Assembly: GCF_945952405.1 (NCBI RefSeq)
Contig: NZ_CAMFIA010000007.1
Coordinates: 178,262 to 242,261 of the forward strand
DNA: 64,000 bases
Source of the DNA: an uncultured Stenotrophomonas sp.
GTDB lineage: Bacteria > Pseudomonadota > Gammaproteobacteria > Xanthomonadales > Xanthomonadaceae
Direction of reading: 5' to 3'
Shown: positions 44,995 through 54,131 of the stretch, piece after piece
Layout: every line of letters begins with the position of its first letter
Numbering within the stretch: position 1 is the stretch's first letter
Translations under genes and position numbers: made by a program
The notes under the pieces: model-generated
Databases searched by the model: none
Told to the model about the DNA's origin: nothing
Seen by the model: the letters and a program-made list of their open reading frames with translations, nothing else

Positions 44995-46032
44995 ATGCAG
45001 GTTCGCAACGGAATGCGCCGGATCGGCGCGCTGCTGGCCGCCATGCTGGCCGCCAATGCAACGGCCGCCACCGCGTCCACCGCCGAAGTGCCATCGCCGG
45101 AAGCGCAGGTGCAGATCCTGGATCTCCTCGAACGCGAAGCCCTTTACCGGAACAACGTGGACTGGCTTGCCGCTCGTAAACGACTGGCATCGTTGCAGGC
45201 GTATCCGGGGGCGTTGCATACCGCTCTGCGCGAGATCATCGCCGAGAGCACCGGAGGCCATGGTGCCTGGATGACGCTTGCACGCAAGCGTGAAGCCACG
45301 GAGCGATCACGGCAGGTCGGCGCCGATGCCGTTGCCAGGGCGACCGTGGCGGGTGCCGTCGATGCACGCATTGGCTGGGTCGTCATCGAAGGCTATGCCG
45401 CCACGCCGGGGGGAACCCGGCAGGATGCGTTCAACCAGGACATCCAGCGCGCGCTGCGATGGCAGGAGGTCATCCGTGGCAAGGACAGCGGCGATCGCTG
45501 TGGCTGGATTGTCGATCTGCGCAGCAACAGTGGAGGCAACATGTGGCCGATGCTGCTGGGGGTTGCGCCACTGCTGCGCACGTCGCCGACAGGCGTGGAA
45601 GAGGTCGGGTCGTTTGCCACTGCCCGCGCGTCGCAGCGCTGGAGCCTGACGCCGACCACGGTGCAGATCGAGGGTCGCCCCATGCTGGGATTCGGCCGAC
45701 CGGGGTACTCCCTCAAGCAGCCGGGGGCGCCGGTCGCCGTCCTGGTCGGGTCGAACACCGGGAGCTCCGGGGAGGCGACGATGCTGTCATTCAGGGGGCG
45801 CCCCCAGGCACGGAGTTTCGGGCAGTCGACGGCGGGTTTCTCGACCAGCAACGACACCCGCCCGCTGGTGGATGGCAGCGTGCTGGCGATCACGACCGCA
45901 GTGATGAAAGACCGCAATGGCAACGGTGCTGGTGCCAGAATCACGCCGGATGAGCCGACGACCGGCGATGCCGCCACGCTTGCCGCCGCGCAGGCCTGGC
46001 TGCTGGCCCAGCCCGCCTGCCAGGGCCGCTGA
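44995..46032 (+). CDS. S41-family peptidase with atypical catalytic site
   Basis: 345 residues from ATG 44995 (AAGGAAA upstream), with a signal peptide cleaved near ATA. The S41 core has WIVDLRSNSGGNMWPML, then NTGSSGEATMLSF with nucleophile S257 (S-x-x-E spacing as in Prc). The lysine that completes the dyad in Prc (SFGKGT) is Gln277 here (SFGQST). It has no PDZ domain. The pattern is nearer the tricorn/IRBP branch of S41, where a His helps catalysis. It may be a periplasmic peptidase; activity is uncertain. Confidence 0.85.
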   Translation: MQVRNGMRRIGALLAAMLAANATAATASTAEVPSPEAQVQILDLLEREALYRNNVDWLAARKRLASLQAYPGALHTALREIIAESTGGHGAWMTLARKREATERSRQVGADAVARATVAGAVDARIGWVVIEGYAATPGGTRQDAFNQDIQRALRWQEVIRGKDSGDRCGWIVDLRSNSGGNMWPMLLGVAPLLRTSPTGVEEVGSFATARASQRWSLTPTTVQIEGRPMLGFGRPGYSLKQPGAPVAVLVGSNTGSSGEATMLSFRGRPQARSFGQSTAGFSTSNDTRPLVDGSVLAITTAVMKDRNGNGAGARITPDEPTTGDAATLAAAQAWLLAQPACQGR

Positions 46033-46066
46033 CCGATCTGCTGATCGGCCAGCACGAACCGGGACT

Positions 46067-46147
46067 GTAGAGCCGAGCCCATGCTCGGCTGCGGCTGCGG
46101 CTGCGGCTGCGGCGGCAAGGGCCAGCCGAGCATCGGCTCGGCGCTAC
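46067..46147. repeat. SMAG pair enclosing a GCGGCT microsatellite
   Basis: A GTAG-headed unit (46067-46090) and an inverted partner (46124-46147) flank three perfect and one imperfect copies of GCGGCT (46091-46114). The repeat lies in the loop of the long hairpin and continues the last bases of the first palindrome, so replication slippage there is plausible. Confidence 0.85.
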
Positions 46148-46206
46148 AACTTCCGAAGCGCCGGGGCTGTTAAAGTCTGCCCTGCAATCACGTTCCGGAA
46201 GCGACC

Positions 46207-46641
46207 ATGGACCACGACACCCCGTTCGAACCCCTCAACGACCTCGAGGTGCGCCTGCTGCAGGCCCAGGATGGAACGCTGACCGCGTCGCAGTTCCTCG
46301 ATGGCCTGCTGACCTCGACGGCGTTCGTGCTGCTGGACAAGGCCATCGGCGAAGATGGTGCCTGGGACGAGAGCATCTCGCCGCTGGTGCTGACCAGCGA
46401 GAGCGGCGAGCCGATGTTCGCGGTGTTCACCGCGCCCGAGCGCGCCGGCCTGTGGCACGAGCAGCTGCCGCAGTTCGCGCATGCGATGCCGATCGCGGTG
46501 CATGCATTGCTGGCCGGTATCGGCGACGGCGTCGGCCTGGTGCTGAACCCGGGCCTGGACGTGGGCATGGAGATGATCCCCGATGCCGTGGCCCAGCTGA
46601 AGCAGCGTGCCGCTGCGATCACCCGCGGCATGGCGCACTGA
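46207..46641 (+). CDS. SseB-family protein
   Basis: 144 residues, soluble. EPLNDLEVRLLQAQDGTLTASQFLDGLLTSTAFVL, SPLVLTSESGEPMFAVFTAPERA and GDGVGLVLNPGLDVGMEM follow the SseB N-terminal domain pattern. SseB was named for enhanced serine sensitivity in E. coli; its mechanism is not established. Stands between an S41 peptidase and the converging cca gene. Confidence 0.8.
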   Translation: MDHDTPFEPLNDLEVRLLQAQDGTLTASQFLDGLLTSTAFVLLDKAIGEDGAWDESISPLVLTSESGEPMFAVFTAPERAGLWHEQLPQFAHAMPIAVHALLAGIGDGVGLVLNPGLDVGMEMIPDAVAQLKQRAAAITRGMAH

Positions 46642-46663
46642 TCCCGCGCTGGCGTTGCCTGCA

Positions 46664-46683
46664 GTGCCGGCCAGCGGCCGGCA
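46664..46683. repeat. Degenerate SMAG unit between sseB-like gene and cca
   Basis: GTGCCGGCCAGCGGCCGGCA, a headless inverted copy in the 54-bp gap between two converging genes. Confidence 0.7.
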
Positions 46684-46695
46684 GCCGCAGGCGAT

Positions 46696-47916
46696 TCAGC
46701 GTGCCGCGGCGATCGCCTTGACCCGCGCCCTGGCCAGCGCTTCGCCGATGGCCGGGCCCTTCAGATGGGTCGTATCCAGGTCGCGCGCCTGTACCGACAG
46801 CGCCGCCGCATGCAGGCGCTTGAGCGTTTCGCCCTGCGGATAGTCGCTGTCCTCGAAACCGAGGCGACCGCGCTTGTCGGCCTCGCAGCACAGTGCAATG
46901 CGGGCCACGCGCTCGGGGCGGCGCAGCGCATCGCAGCGGCCCAGCAGTTCCAGCACGGTGGCGTCGCGCAGCTCGTCGATGCGGTGCACGTTCAAGTGTT
47001 CGCGGCAGACCGCCTCGGCCAGCTGCTGGTGCTCGGCGGGAATCTTCAACCGCGCGCACAGCGCCTTCAGCGGCTTGATGCCGCGCTGCTCGTGCATGAT
47101 GTGGCGCGGCCATTCCTCCGGCGGGGTCAGGCCCTTGCCGAGATCGTGGGTGAGTGCGGCAAAGCCGACCAGGTCATCGCCGGGCGCCAGGAGTGCGGCC
47201 ATGTCGCTGACCATCTCCTGGTGGATGCCGGTATCGACTTCCGGGTGGAATTCCGCACGTTGCGGTACGCCGTACAGGGCTTCCAGCTCGGGCAGGATCG
47301 GGCCCAGCGCGTGCGCATCGTGCAGCGTGCGCAGGAACGCCGAGGGTTGTGCACAGGCCAGCGCCTTGCGCAGCTCCTGCCAGACCCGCTCCGGCACCAG
47401 TGCATCCAGCTCGCCACTGGCGGCGACCTCGCGCATCAGTTGCAGGGTTTCCGGTGCGACGCTGAAACCCAGGGGCGCGAAGCGGGCCATGAAGCGAGCG
47501 GCGCGCAGCACGCGCAGCGGATCCTCCACGAACGCGGGGCCGACATGGCGCAGCACGCGCTGTTCGAGATCACGCACGCCGCCATAGGGGTCGACCAGGT
47601 TGCCGGTGTCTTCGTCACAGGCAATCGCATTGATGGTGAAGTCGCGGCGTTGCAGGTCCTCTTCCAGCGTTACCGCCGGATCGGCATCGACCACGAAGCC
47701 GCGATAACCGCGGCCGGACTTGCGTTCGGTACGCGCCAGCGCGTACTCCTCACCGGTCTGCGGATGCAGGAATACCGGGAAATCGCGGCCGACCGCGTTG
47801 TAGCCCAGTGCTTCCATCTGCGCGGGCGTGGCACCGACCACGACCCAGTCGCGGTCGCCGGCGGGCCGCTGCAGAAGGCGGTCGCGCACGGCGCCGCCGA
47901 CGAGATAGATCTTCAT
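46696..47916 (-). CDS. cca: Multifunctional CCA tRNA nucleotidyltransferase
   Basis: 406 residues from ATG 47916, where [15 protein letters not shown] begins as in E. coli Cca (412 residues). Head-domain DxD-type motif and [10 protein letters not shown], neck motif [15 protein letters not shown], and a C-terminal HD domain (THDLGKGL) place it in the multifunctional class with phosphatase and phosphodiesterase activity. It builds and repairs tRNA 3'-CCA ends. The upstream codons to 47976 overlap a SMAG and are not used. Confidence 0.95.
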   Translation of the reverse strand: MKIYLVGGAVRDRLLQRPAGDRDWVVVGATPAQMEALGYNAVGRDFPVFLHPQTGEEYALARTERKSGRGYRGFVVDADPAVTLEEDLQRRDFTINAIACDEDTGNLVDPYGGVRDLEQRVLRHVGPAFVEDPLRVLRAARFMARFAPLGFSVAPETLQLMREVAASGELDALVPERVWQELRKALACAQPSAFLRTLHDAHALGPILPELEALYGVPQRAEFHPEVDTGIHQEMVSDMAALLAPGDDLVGFAALTHDLGKGLTPPEEWPRHIMHEQRGIKPLKALCARLKIPAEHQQLAEAVCREHLNVHRIDELRDATVLELLGRCDALRRPERVARIALCCEADKRGRLGFEDSDYPQGETLKRLHAAALSVQARDLDTTHLKGPAIGEALARARVKAIAAAR

Positions 47917-47952
47917 GCGGGGATGATCGCATGCCTGTGCGCCGATGTACCG

Positions 47953-48102
47953 GTAGTGCCGGCCATTGGCCGGCACCCTCTACCGGTAGAGCCGAGCCCA
48001 TGCTCGGCTGCTGTTCCGGCTGCTCGCTCCGCTGGGGAGCAGCCGAGCATCGGCTCGGCTCTACAGAGGGGACAGCGGATGCCGGCCAGCGGCCGGCACT
48101 AC
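47953..48102. repeat. Array of four SMAG palindromes between slt and cca
   Basis: Units at 47953-47975, 47986-48009, 48041-48064 and 48080-48102. The first two have GTAG at the left, the last two are inverted, so the array is a nested palindrome of two subtypes (TGCCGGCC outside, AGCCGAGC inside). It fills the gap between two minus-strand genes. Confidence 0.9.
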
Positions 48103-48112
48103 CGGGTTGTGA

Positions 48113-50086
48113 TCAGTCGCCACCCTGCTCGGCGTTGGCGGCGCAGCTGAAACTCTTGCGTTTGTCCACCAGGCGGCCCATCAGGCGATCGCTCAGCGGC
48201 AGAGCATCGCCGTTGAGGCGCCAGTCGTAGATCACGCTGAAGGCCAGCACGCGGGCGACATACTCGCGGGTTTCCTTGTAGCTGATGGTCTCGATCCACA
48301 GGTCCGGGTCGTAGCCCGGGCGCTGGCTCTGCCAGCGTGCGGTCGGGGTCGGGCCGGCGTTGTAGGCGGCGATGGTCACGTACGGCAGGCCGTCGTACTT
48401 GTTCATCAGCTGGCGCAGGTAAGCGGTGCCGATGGCGATGTTGGTGTCCGGGTCGTACAGGCTGTCGGCGCCGCCGTAGCCGGTCAGGCCGATCGACTTG
48501 GCCACGCCGGCACCGGTGGCCGGCAGCACCTGCATCAGGCCCATGGCATTGGCAGGCGAGCGCGCGCGCGGGGTGAAGGTACTCTCGGCGCGGATCTCCG
48601 CTGCCACCCAGGCCGGGTCGATGGCATTGCGGGCCGATTCGCGGCGGATGGTGGCATCGTGGTGCAGCGGGAAGCGCAGGTCGTACAGGCGCTGTTCCTG
48701 CGGCTGCTTGCCGAGCGCGAACACGGCGCGGTCGAACCAGCCGTTGTCCTGCGCCACGCGCACGGCGAGCCGGCGCTGGGTGTCATCGAAACGCGACAGC
48801 GCACTGTTCCATTCGGCCACGGCCCAGCCGGCGCGATCGATCTGGTACAGCGCCATCGCGCGCTGCATCGCCGGGTCGCGCGCGACTGCTGCCTGCGCCT
48901 GCGCGCTGTCATTGGGCTTCCACGGGCACAACGTGTAGCCCTGCTGCAGCTTGTCGGCGGCCAGGAAGCCGTGGAAGGTCGGTGCACGCGCGGCGTCGCG
49001 GAACAGCGGTTGTGCCTGCTGCGCCTGGCCGGTCTTCTCCAGCATGCGGCCTTCGAAATAGCGCCAGCGCGGGTCGCTGCGCTGCTTGCTGCCCATCTTG
49101 CGGATCGCAACCAGCGCTGCCGGCCAGTCACCGCGTGACATCGCTTCGCGGACCCGCCATTCGTGCAGGCGCTCGTCATACGCAGACTCCGGCACCGCGT
49201 TGAGGCGGCGCGCCGAATCCGGCAGGTAGGACGCCACCGTCCACAGCGCGATCTGGTACAGCACCTGGCCCTGCTGCTCGGCACTCAGGCCCAGCGCCTG
49301 GGCGTACTGCGGCAGCTGCTGCTCGGTGGCGGCGGGGTCGGCCTTGGCCAGCTTGGCCAGGCCATCGGTGGCGATGCGTCGGCTGCGCTCGTTGCGCGGC
49401 CAGTTCAGGGCGCTGGCGTTGGGCTTGTCGACGAAGGCGGCGTAGGTGCTGGCCAGTGCCAGGTCGGTGGCCGGCAGGCCACGTGCGGCGCTGCGCATCA
49501 CCGCCGGCTGCTGTGCGTCGGCGGCGGCGTCGATGCGCTCCCAGCGCAGCGCATCGCTCAGCCCGCCCTGGGCCTGCAGTACGGTGAACACCGCGTCGCA
49601 GCCATCGGGCAGCGACTTGCCATTCCTGCGCCACAGGTCCTGTGCTTCGCTGATCCACTGCGGGTCCACCTTGCCGGTCACCTGGCGTGCGGTGAGCTGC
49701 GCGCAGCGCAGGCCGACGTTGTCGGTCGGCGCCCAGTTGGCCAGCAGGGTCGGCCAATCCTGGCGGCGCGCGACCGAGGGCAGCCACACGCTGCGGAAGG
49801 TGCTGGCCACGGCCTGGCCTTCATAGCGCTTGAGGAAGGCCTGCGCCTGCGCGGTGTCGACGGTGTCGATGTTGCGTCGCAGGTTGGCGTACTCCAGCCA
49901 GCCATAGGCCGGATGGCGGCTGAGCGCAGCGGACTGGCCGGGGTCGAGCTGGCCGCGTTCGGCGGCAGCGATCGCGGCCTTGAGCTGCGCGTTCTGGGCG
50001 TCGAGGGACTGTGCATTGGCGCAGCCGATCAGCAGCGTGGTGGCCAGGGGCAACAGGGACAGGGCGGTCGAAGAGCGTCGGGTCAT
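48113..50086 (-). CDS. slt: Soluble lytic murein transglycosylase Slt
   Basis: 657 residues, periplasmic. The N-terminal signal has a Cys in LLIGCANAQ, so it might be lipidated instead of soluble. A long alpha-superhelical region (about 30-460) leads to a Slt catalytic domain with E501 in IRAESTF, then NAMGLMQVLPATG and YVTIAAYNAGPTP. It degrades murein exolytically. ATG 50086 is taken; an ATG 12 bases earlier adds four residues, and neither has a clear ribosome binding site. Confidence 0.94.
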   Translation of the reverse strand: MTRRSSTALSLLPLATTLLIGCANAQSLDAQNAQLKAAIAAAERGQLDPGQSAALSRHPAYGWLEYANLRRNIDTVDTAQAQAFLKRYEGQAVASTFRSVWLPSVARRQDWPTLLANWAPTDNVGLRCAQLTARQVTGKVDPQWISEAQDLWRRNGKSLPDGCDAVFTVLQAQGGLSDALRWERIDAAADAQQPAVMRSAARGLPATDLALASTYAAFVDKPNASALNWPRNERSRRIATDGLAKLAKADPAATEQQLPQYAQALGLSAEQQGQVLYQIALWTVASYLPDSARRLNAVPESAYDERLHEWRVREAMSRGDWPAALVAIRKMGSKQRSDPRWRYFEGRMLEKTGQAQQAQPLFRDAARAPTFHGFLAADKLQQGYTLCPWKPNDSAQAQAAVARDPAMQRAMALYQIDRAGWAVAEWNSALSRFDDTQRRLAVRVAQDNGWFDRAVFALGKQPQEQRLYDLRFPLHHDATIRRESARNAIDPAWVAAEIRAESTFTPRARSPANAMGLMQVLPATGAGVAKSIGLTGYGGADSLYDPDTNIAIGTAYLRQLMNKYDGLPYVTIAAYNAGPTPTARWQSQRPGYDPDLWIETISYKETREYVARVLAFSVIYDWRLNGDALPLSDRLMGRLVDKRKSFSCAANAEQGGD

Positions 50087-50162
50087 GGCGGGCAGCATAG
50101 CGGGCGCTGGCTGAATTCAGTTTCGCATCGCGTGCACGCCGCTGGCCGGCAACGGCAGCTGA

Positions 50163-50285
50163 GCATCGCCGTCACCGGCAGTGCTGCGCATCGCCGCCGA
50201 CCCGGCGGCCGAGTACCAGGGCAGGGCCAGGATTCTCGCCGTGGCCGAAGCAACGGGCATGCAACGCATCGCGTTCGTGCGGTGA
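50163..50285 (+). pseudogene. ExbD/TolR C-terminal remnant
   Basis: One frame from CTG 50184 to the TGA at 50283-50285 reads 33 residues, LRIAADPAAEYQG then RARILAVAEATGMQRIAFVR, which closely follows the C-terminal end of ExbD-type proteins (L-R-x-A-D-x2-x2-Y-x2-V, then a short helix, then G-x-x-I-A-F-V). A stop at 50160-50162 interrupts the same frame and no N-terminal part or membrane anchor is found, so only a fragment survives. The TonB-dependent receptor downstream gives a plausible origin. Confidence 0.5.
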
Positions 50286-50619
50286 CGGGTGACAGGCGGC
50301 CTGCAACCTGCGGGCCGCCCCGCGACGATGTCGTGCGGCACGCAGCCTCGGTGCACGGGCATCACCGGCGGCGCCTGGCTTGAAGCGTGCTTGACGTGTG
50401 CTGTCGTCGCGGGCCTCCGGTCGGAGCCGCTATGAACAGTGCCGTCCGGTCTGAAAGTGTAGTTATTTGACGCAATCACCCGGCAATTGCGTCAAATCTG
50501 CGTGAAAGAGTGTCGATCATCACGCCGTGGTTTTTACCGCTTGTTTACAAAGGAGACGCTGCCGCCATGCAGGGGGGCGCGGCAGCCCATGTCCCGACAT
50601 TCCTTTGGAGAGAGAGCGA
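50286..50619. other. Leader region of the TonB-dependent receptor
   Basis: 334 bp without a gene. It is locally more AT-rich near 50455-50540, where repeated CGCAATT/TGCGTCAAAT words (TTGACGCAATCACC, GCAATTGCGTCAAATCTGCG) occur and could be regulator sites or part of the promoter. The receptor ribosome binding site GGAGAGAG is at 50606-50613. Confidence 0.45.
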
Positions 50620-53481
50620 ATGATTCACCTGCATCACCGCCCGTTGGCGGTTGCCGTCGCGCTGTGTGTGACGGCCCTGGCACCGCTGGGTGCCGCTGCA
50701 CAATCCACCACCAATCTGGATGCGGTGGAAGTCACCGGCACCCGCATCAAGCGCGCTGAAGTCGAAGGCCAGGTTCCGATCCAGACGCTGACCCGCGGTG
50801 ACATCGAACGCACCGGCCTGACCTCGATCGGCGAGGTGCTGCAGCAGCTCACCGGGTCCGGCTCGGCGCTCAATGCCAAGTTCAACTCCTCCGGCAATTT
50901 CGGGTTCCCGCCCGATGGCAGTGGTGTCGGCGCCGGCTCGGCGCAGGTCGATCTGCGCCACCTTGGGGCCAAGCGCGTGCTGGTGCTGGTCGACGGCATC
51001 CGCTGGGTCAATGAATCGTCGGCGTCCGGCGTGGGCTCGGCCACCGACCTCAACACCATTCCGCTGGCCATCGTCGAACGCATCGAAGTGCTGGAGGACG
51101 GCGCCTCGTCGCTGTATGGCTCGGATGCGATCGCCGGCGTGGTCAACATCATCACCCGTCGCGACTTCGACGGCGGCCAGGTGACGCTGAACTACGGCGA
51201 GTACAGCAAGGGGGATGGCACCCAGAAGGGCGTGGACCTGGCCTGGGGCAAGAGCGGTGATCGCTACAGCCTGTTCCTCGGCGCCAGCTGGACCAAGCAG
51301 GACCCGGTGTTCGCCAGGGACCGCGAGCAGTCGCGCTTCCCGATTCCCGGCACCGGCCTGGCGTTCGGCAGCGGCGGCATTCCACAGGGCCGCTTCATGT
51401 TCACCGATCCGAACACCGGCGCCGTACAGAACATCGTGCCCAACACCGGCGTCAGCAAACCGCGCTACGACGGCAGCGCCGGCTGCAACCGCAGCGATGA
51501 CTACCACTGCTTCACCAGCGCCGACCGCTTCAACTTCGCCGAATACAACATGGTGCTGACCCCGTCGGAGCGAAAGGGCCTGTTCGGCCAGTTCCGCTTC
51601 GACATCACCGACAACCTGCAGTGGTACGTCAAGGCATTGGGCAACCGTCGCGAGTCGACCAACCAGGCCGGGCCGGAGCCGCTGTTCTTCGGCCCTGACG
51701 GCGCCACCGGCAATCCGCTGGCCGACAACATCGTGGTATCGCGCCTGAACCCCTACAACCCGTTCGGCTTCGACCTGGTGTCCGGTGACAACATGAGCCT
51801 GATCGGTCGCCGCCCGGTCGAGGGTGGCGCGCGCGTGTTCAAGCAGAAGGTGGACACCACCTACTTCGCCACCGGCCTGGTCGGTGACTTCCATGCCGCC
51901 GACCGCAGCTGGTACTGGGACGTCAACGGCATGTACAGCAAGAACAAGGCCGAACAGACCAACTTCGGCAGCTACAACATCTACAACGTCAACATGGCGC
52001 TGGGCGATCCCGCCCTCTGCGCGGCGACGCCGGGCTGCGTGCCGCTGAACATCTTCGGCGGCGTCGGCTCGATCACCCCGGACATGCTGAAGTGGATCCA
52101 GCCGGTGGTGCGTGATCGCAGCCAGAACGAGCTGAGCCTGTTCACCGCCAATCTGTCCAGCGAGCTGTTCACGCTGCCGGCCGGCCCGGTGTCGTTCGCC
52201 ACCGGTTTCGAGTACCGCAAGTACAAGGGCTCCTACCAGCCGGATCCGCTGACGGTGGCGGGCCACTACAACGGCGTGCCGTCGCAGCCGACCTCGGGCT
52301 CCTATGACGTCAACGAAGCCTACCTGGAGCTGAGCGTGCCGATCTTCGCCGACTCCTCGTTCGGCAAGAAGCTGGACCTGAGCCTGGCCGGCCGCTATTC
52401 GGACTACTCCACCTTCGGCGGCGAGTTCACGCCCAAGTATGGCCTGCGCTGGCAGGTGACCGATGACTTCGTGCTGCGCACCACCTATGCCGAAGGCTTC
52501 CGTGCGCCGTCGATCGGCGAGCTGTACGGTTCGGCGGCGCGCGCCGACCTGCAGCTGTTCGATCCGTGCTCGGTCGGCCTGGGCGGTACGCCGCCGCGAG
52601 GCAGCGCGGCCAACTGTGCCACGCTGGGCGTTCCGGCCGGGTTCCAGCAGGCCAACTCGCAGATCTCGGTGACCACCGGCGGCAACCGCGAACTGGATCC
52701 GGAACGCTCGCGCAGCTTCAGTGCCGGCTTCGTGTGGAGCCCGTGGTTTGGCAGCAATGCGTCGTGGTCCGAGCGCTTCGACGTGGAAGTGACCTTCTAC
52801 CGCCACGCCATCGATGGCGCGATCCAGGCGATCAACGCGCAGACCCAGCTGGACCTGTGCGTGGATACGCTGGACCCGATCTACTGCAACGGCATCACCC
52901 GTGCCAGCACCGGCGCGGTCAGCAGCTTCAACAACCGGCTGACCAACCTCGGCTCGATCAAGACCGATGGCTGGGACGTGGATCTGTTCTGGACCTTGCC
53001 GCAGACGTCCATCGGCCAGTTCAAGCTGGCGTGGAAGAACACCTTCGTCGGTCGCTACGAAGCCACCGGTGCGGCCGGCCAGAAGCAGCCGCAGAAGCCC
53101 GGCGTGGAAGTGGCCGACAGTTCGATTCCGGAATGGACCAGCAATGCCAGCATCGCCTGGACCATGGACCGCTGGAGTGCCAACTGGACGGTGCGGCACA
53201 TCTCCGAGCTGACCGAGAACTGTGGTGATGCCGCTGCGTTCCCGGTGTGCAGCAACCAGGCCGCCGGCACCAATACCCTGTCGGCAACCACCTTCCATGA
53301 CATGCAGGTGGGCTACAAGATCGACTGGATGAAGGGGCTGCAGCTGACCGCTGGCTTGAACAACGTGTTCGACAAGGATCCGCCGATCTGCCTGTCGTGC
53401 TCGTTGAACGGCTACGACGCCTCGACCTACGACATTCCGCGTGGCCGTTACTGGTATCTGCGCGCGGACCTGCGCTTCTGA
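50620..53481 (+). CDS. TonB-dependent receptor, substrate unknown
   Basis: 953 residues from ATG 50620 with a signal peptide cleaved after [18 protein letters not shown] leads into the plug ([61 protein letters not shown]). The barrel ends [10 protein letters not shown]. Several extracellular loops carry paired cysteines ([26 protein letters not shown]), suggesting disulfides. This plug subtype is common in Xanthomonadaceae for non-siderophore ligands. No enzyme or inner-membrane transporter gene sits beside it, so the ligand cannot be named. Confidence 0.92.
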   Translation: MIHLHHRPLAVAVALCVTALAPLGAAAQSTTNLDAVEVTGTRIKRAEVEGQVPIQTLTRGDIERTGLTSIGEVLQQLTGSGSALNAKFNSSGNFGFPPDGSGVGAGSAQVDLRHLGAKRVLVLVDGIRWVNESSASGVGSATDLNTIPLAIVERIEVLEDGASSLYGSDAIAGVVNIITRRDFDGGQVTLNYGEYSKGDGTQKGVDLAWGKSGDRYSLFLGASWTKQDPVFARDREQSRFPIPGTGLAFGSGGIPQGRFMFTDPNTGAVQNIVPNTGVSKPRYDGSAGCNRSDDYHCFTSADRFNFAEYNMVLTPSERKGLFGQFRFDITDNLQWYVKALGNRRESTNQAGPEPLFFGPDGATGNPLADNIVVSRLNPYNPFGFDLVSGDNMSLIGRRPVEGGARVFKQKVDTTYFATGLVGDFHAADRSWYWDVNGMYSKNKAEQTNFGSYNIYNVNMALGDPALCAATPGCVPLNIFGGVGSITPDMLKWIQPVVRDRSQNELSLFTANLSSELFTLPAGPVSFATGFEYRKYKGSYQPDPLTVAGHYNGVPSQPTSGSYDVNEAYLELSVPIFADSSFGKKLDLSLAGRYSDYSTFGGEFTPKYGLRWQVTDDFVLRTTYAEGFRAPSIGELYGSAARADLQLFDPCSVGLGGTPPRGSAANCATLGVPAGFQQANSQISVTTGGNRELDPERSRSFSAGFVWSPWFGSNASWSERFDVEVTFYRHAIDGAIQAINAQTQLDLCVDTLDPIYCNGITRASTGAVSSFNNRLTNLGSIKTDGWDVDLFWTLPQTSIGQFKLAWKNTFVGRYEATGAAGQKQPQKPGVEVADSSIPEWTSNASIAWTMDRWSANWTVRHISELTENCGDAAAFPVCSNQAAGTNTLSATTFHDMQVGYKIDWMKGLQLTAGLNNVFDKDPPICLSCSLNGYDASTYDIPRGRYWYLRADLRF

Positions 53482-53501
53482 TGAGGGAGGCCTGATGGGG
53501 T

Positions 53502-53534
53502 GTGCCGGTGCCGGGAGCGTCCCGGTACCGGCAC
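53502..53534 (+). terminator. Hairpin after the TonB-dependent receptor
   Basis: GTGCCGGTGCCGGGA pairs with TCCCGGTACCGGCAC (15 bp with one G-T) around GCG. There is no T run, so factor-assisted termination or message protection is as likely as intrinsic termination. It lies between converging genes. Confidence 0.6.
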
Positions 53535-53544
53535 GCTCCGGCAA

Positions 53545-53994
53545 TCAATCCCAGGGGTTCTGGCCGCTGTCGTCATGCCCGGTTTCATCCTGCTCGAGCG
53601 ATGCACGGCGGAAAGCGGTGCGCGCCCAGCCCAGCCCGACCAGGATCATCATCGGCCCGACCGCCAGCGCCGGCAGCGACGGGATGCGGAACTGCGGCAG
53701 GGTCTCGATCAGCAGGTTGTACAGGATCCAGGCCACCAGGATCAGCCCGATAGCGGCGCACAGCAGCCCGAACAGGACCTGCGGAACGCCCAGTGCCAGA
53801 CCCAGGACGCGCTGGTTGCGGCTGGGAGCAGGCAGCGCGCGCAGTTCACGGCCGAGGTCGACGCCGAACAGGATCGCTGCAGGCAGGCCGGCCAGCAACA
53901 GCAGGATGAAATAGCCGTTGCCGGTGATGATCATCAATGGCGCTGCCGACAACACGGCGGCAAGCGAGAGACCGAGTTTCGTGCCGGTACGCAT
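53545..53994 (-). CDS. Small membrane protein of unknown function
   Basis: 149 residues with about four predicted spans (for example LAAVLSAAPLMIITGNGYFILLL split over two, FGLLCAAIGLILVAWILYNLL, ALAVGPMMILVGLGWA) and a polar C-terminus ending in DDSGQNPWD. I do not recognise the family. It is convergent with the receptor upstream and separate from the siderophore receptor. Confidence 0.65.
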   Translation of the reverse strand: MRTGTKLGLSLAAVLSAAPLMIITGNGYFILLLLAGLPAAILFGVDLGRELRALPAPSRNQRVLGLALGVPQVLFGLLCAAIGLILVAWILYNLLIETLPQFRIPSLPALAVGPMMILVGLGWARTAFRRASLEQDETGHDDSGQNPWD

Positions 53995-54098
53995 GGCCGG
54001 TCGTCCTTGAGGGTGGGAAGGCGCGAGGGATCCACAGGGCCGGGGCCGCAGGCCACCGTGTGCGCGACGCTACACCGGCAGGGACGCTGCCGCAACGG

Positions 54099-54127
54099 GG
54101 CGGCGCCGGGGCAGGCCCGGCGCCGCT
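54099..54127 (-). terminator. Hairpin after the siderophore receptor
   Basis: CGGCGCCGGG-GCAGG-CCCGGCGCCG lies 5 bp beyond the receptor stop on the minus strand. The stem is strong but the following bases are not T-rich. Confidence 0.55.
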
Positions 54128-54131
54128 TCGC

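Noticed and set aside
50117-50479. A 120-residue minus-strand frame upstream of slt
   Set aside because: Arg/Pro/Ala-rich without motif, and the other strand carries a better-supported ExbD fragment.
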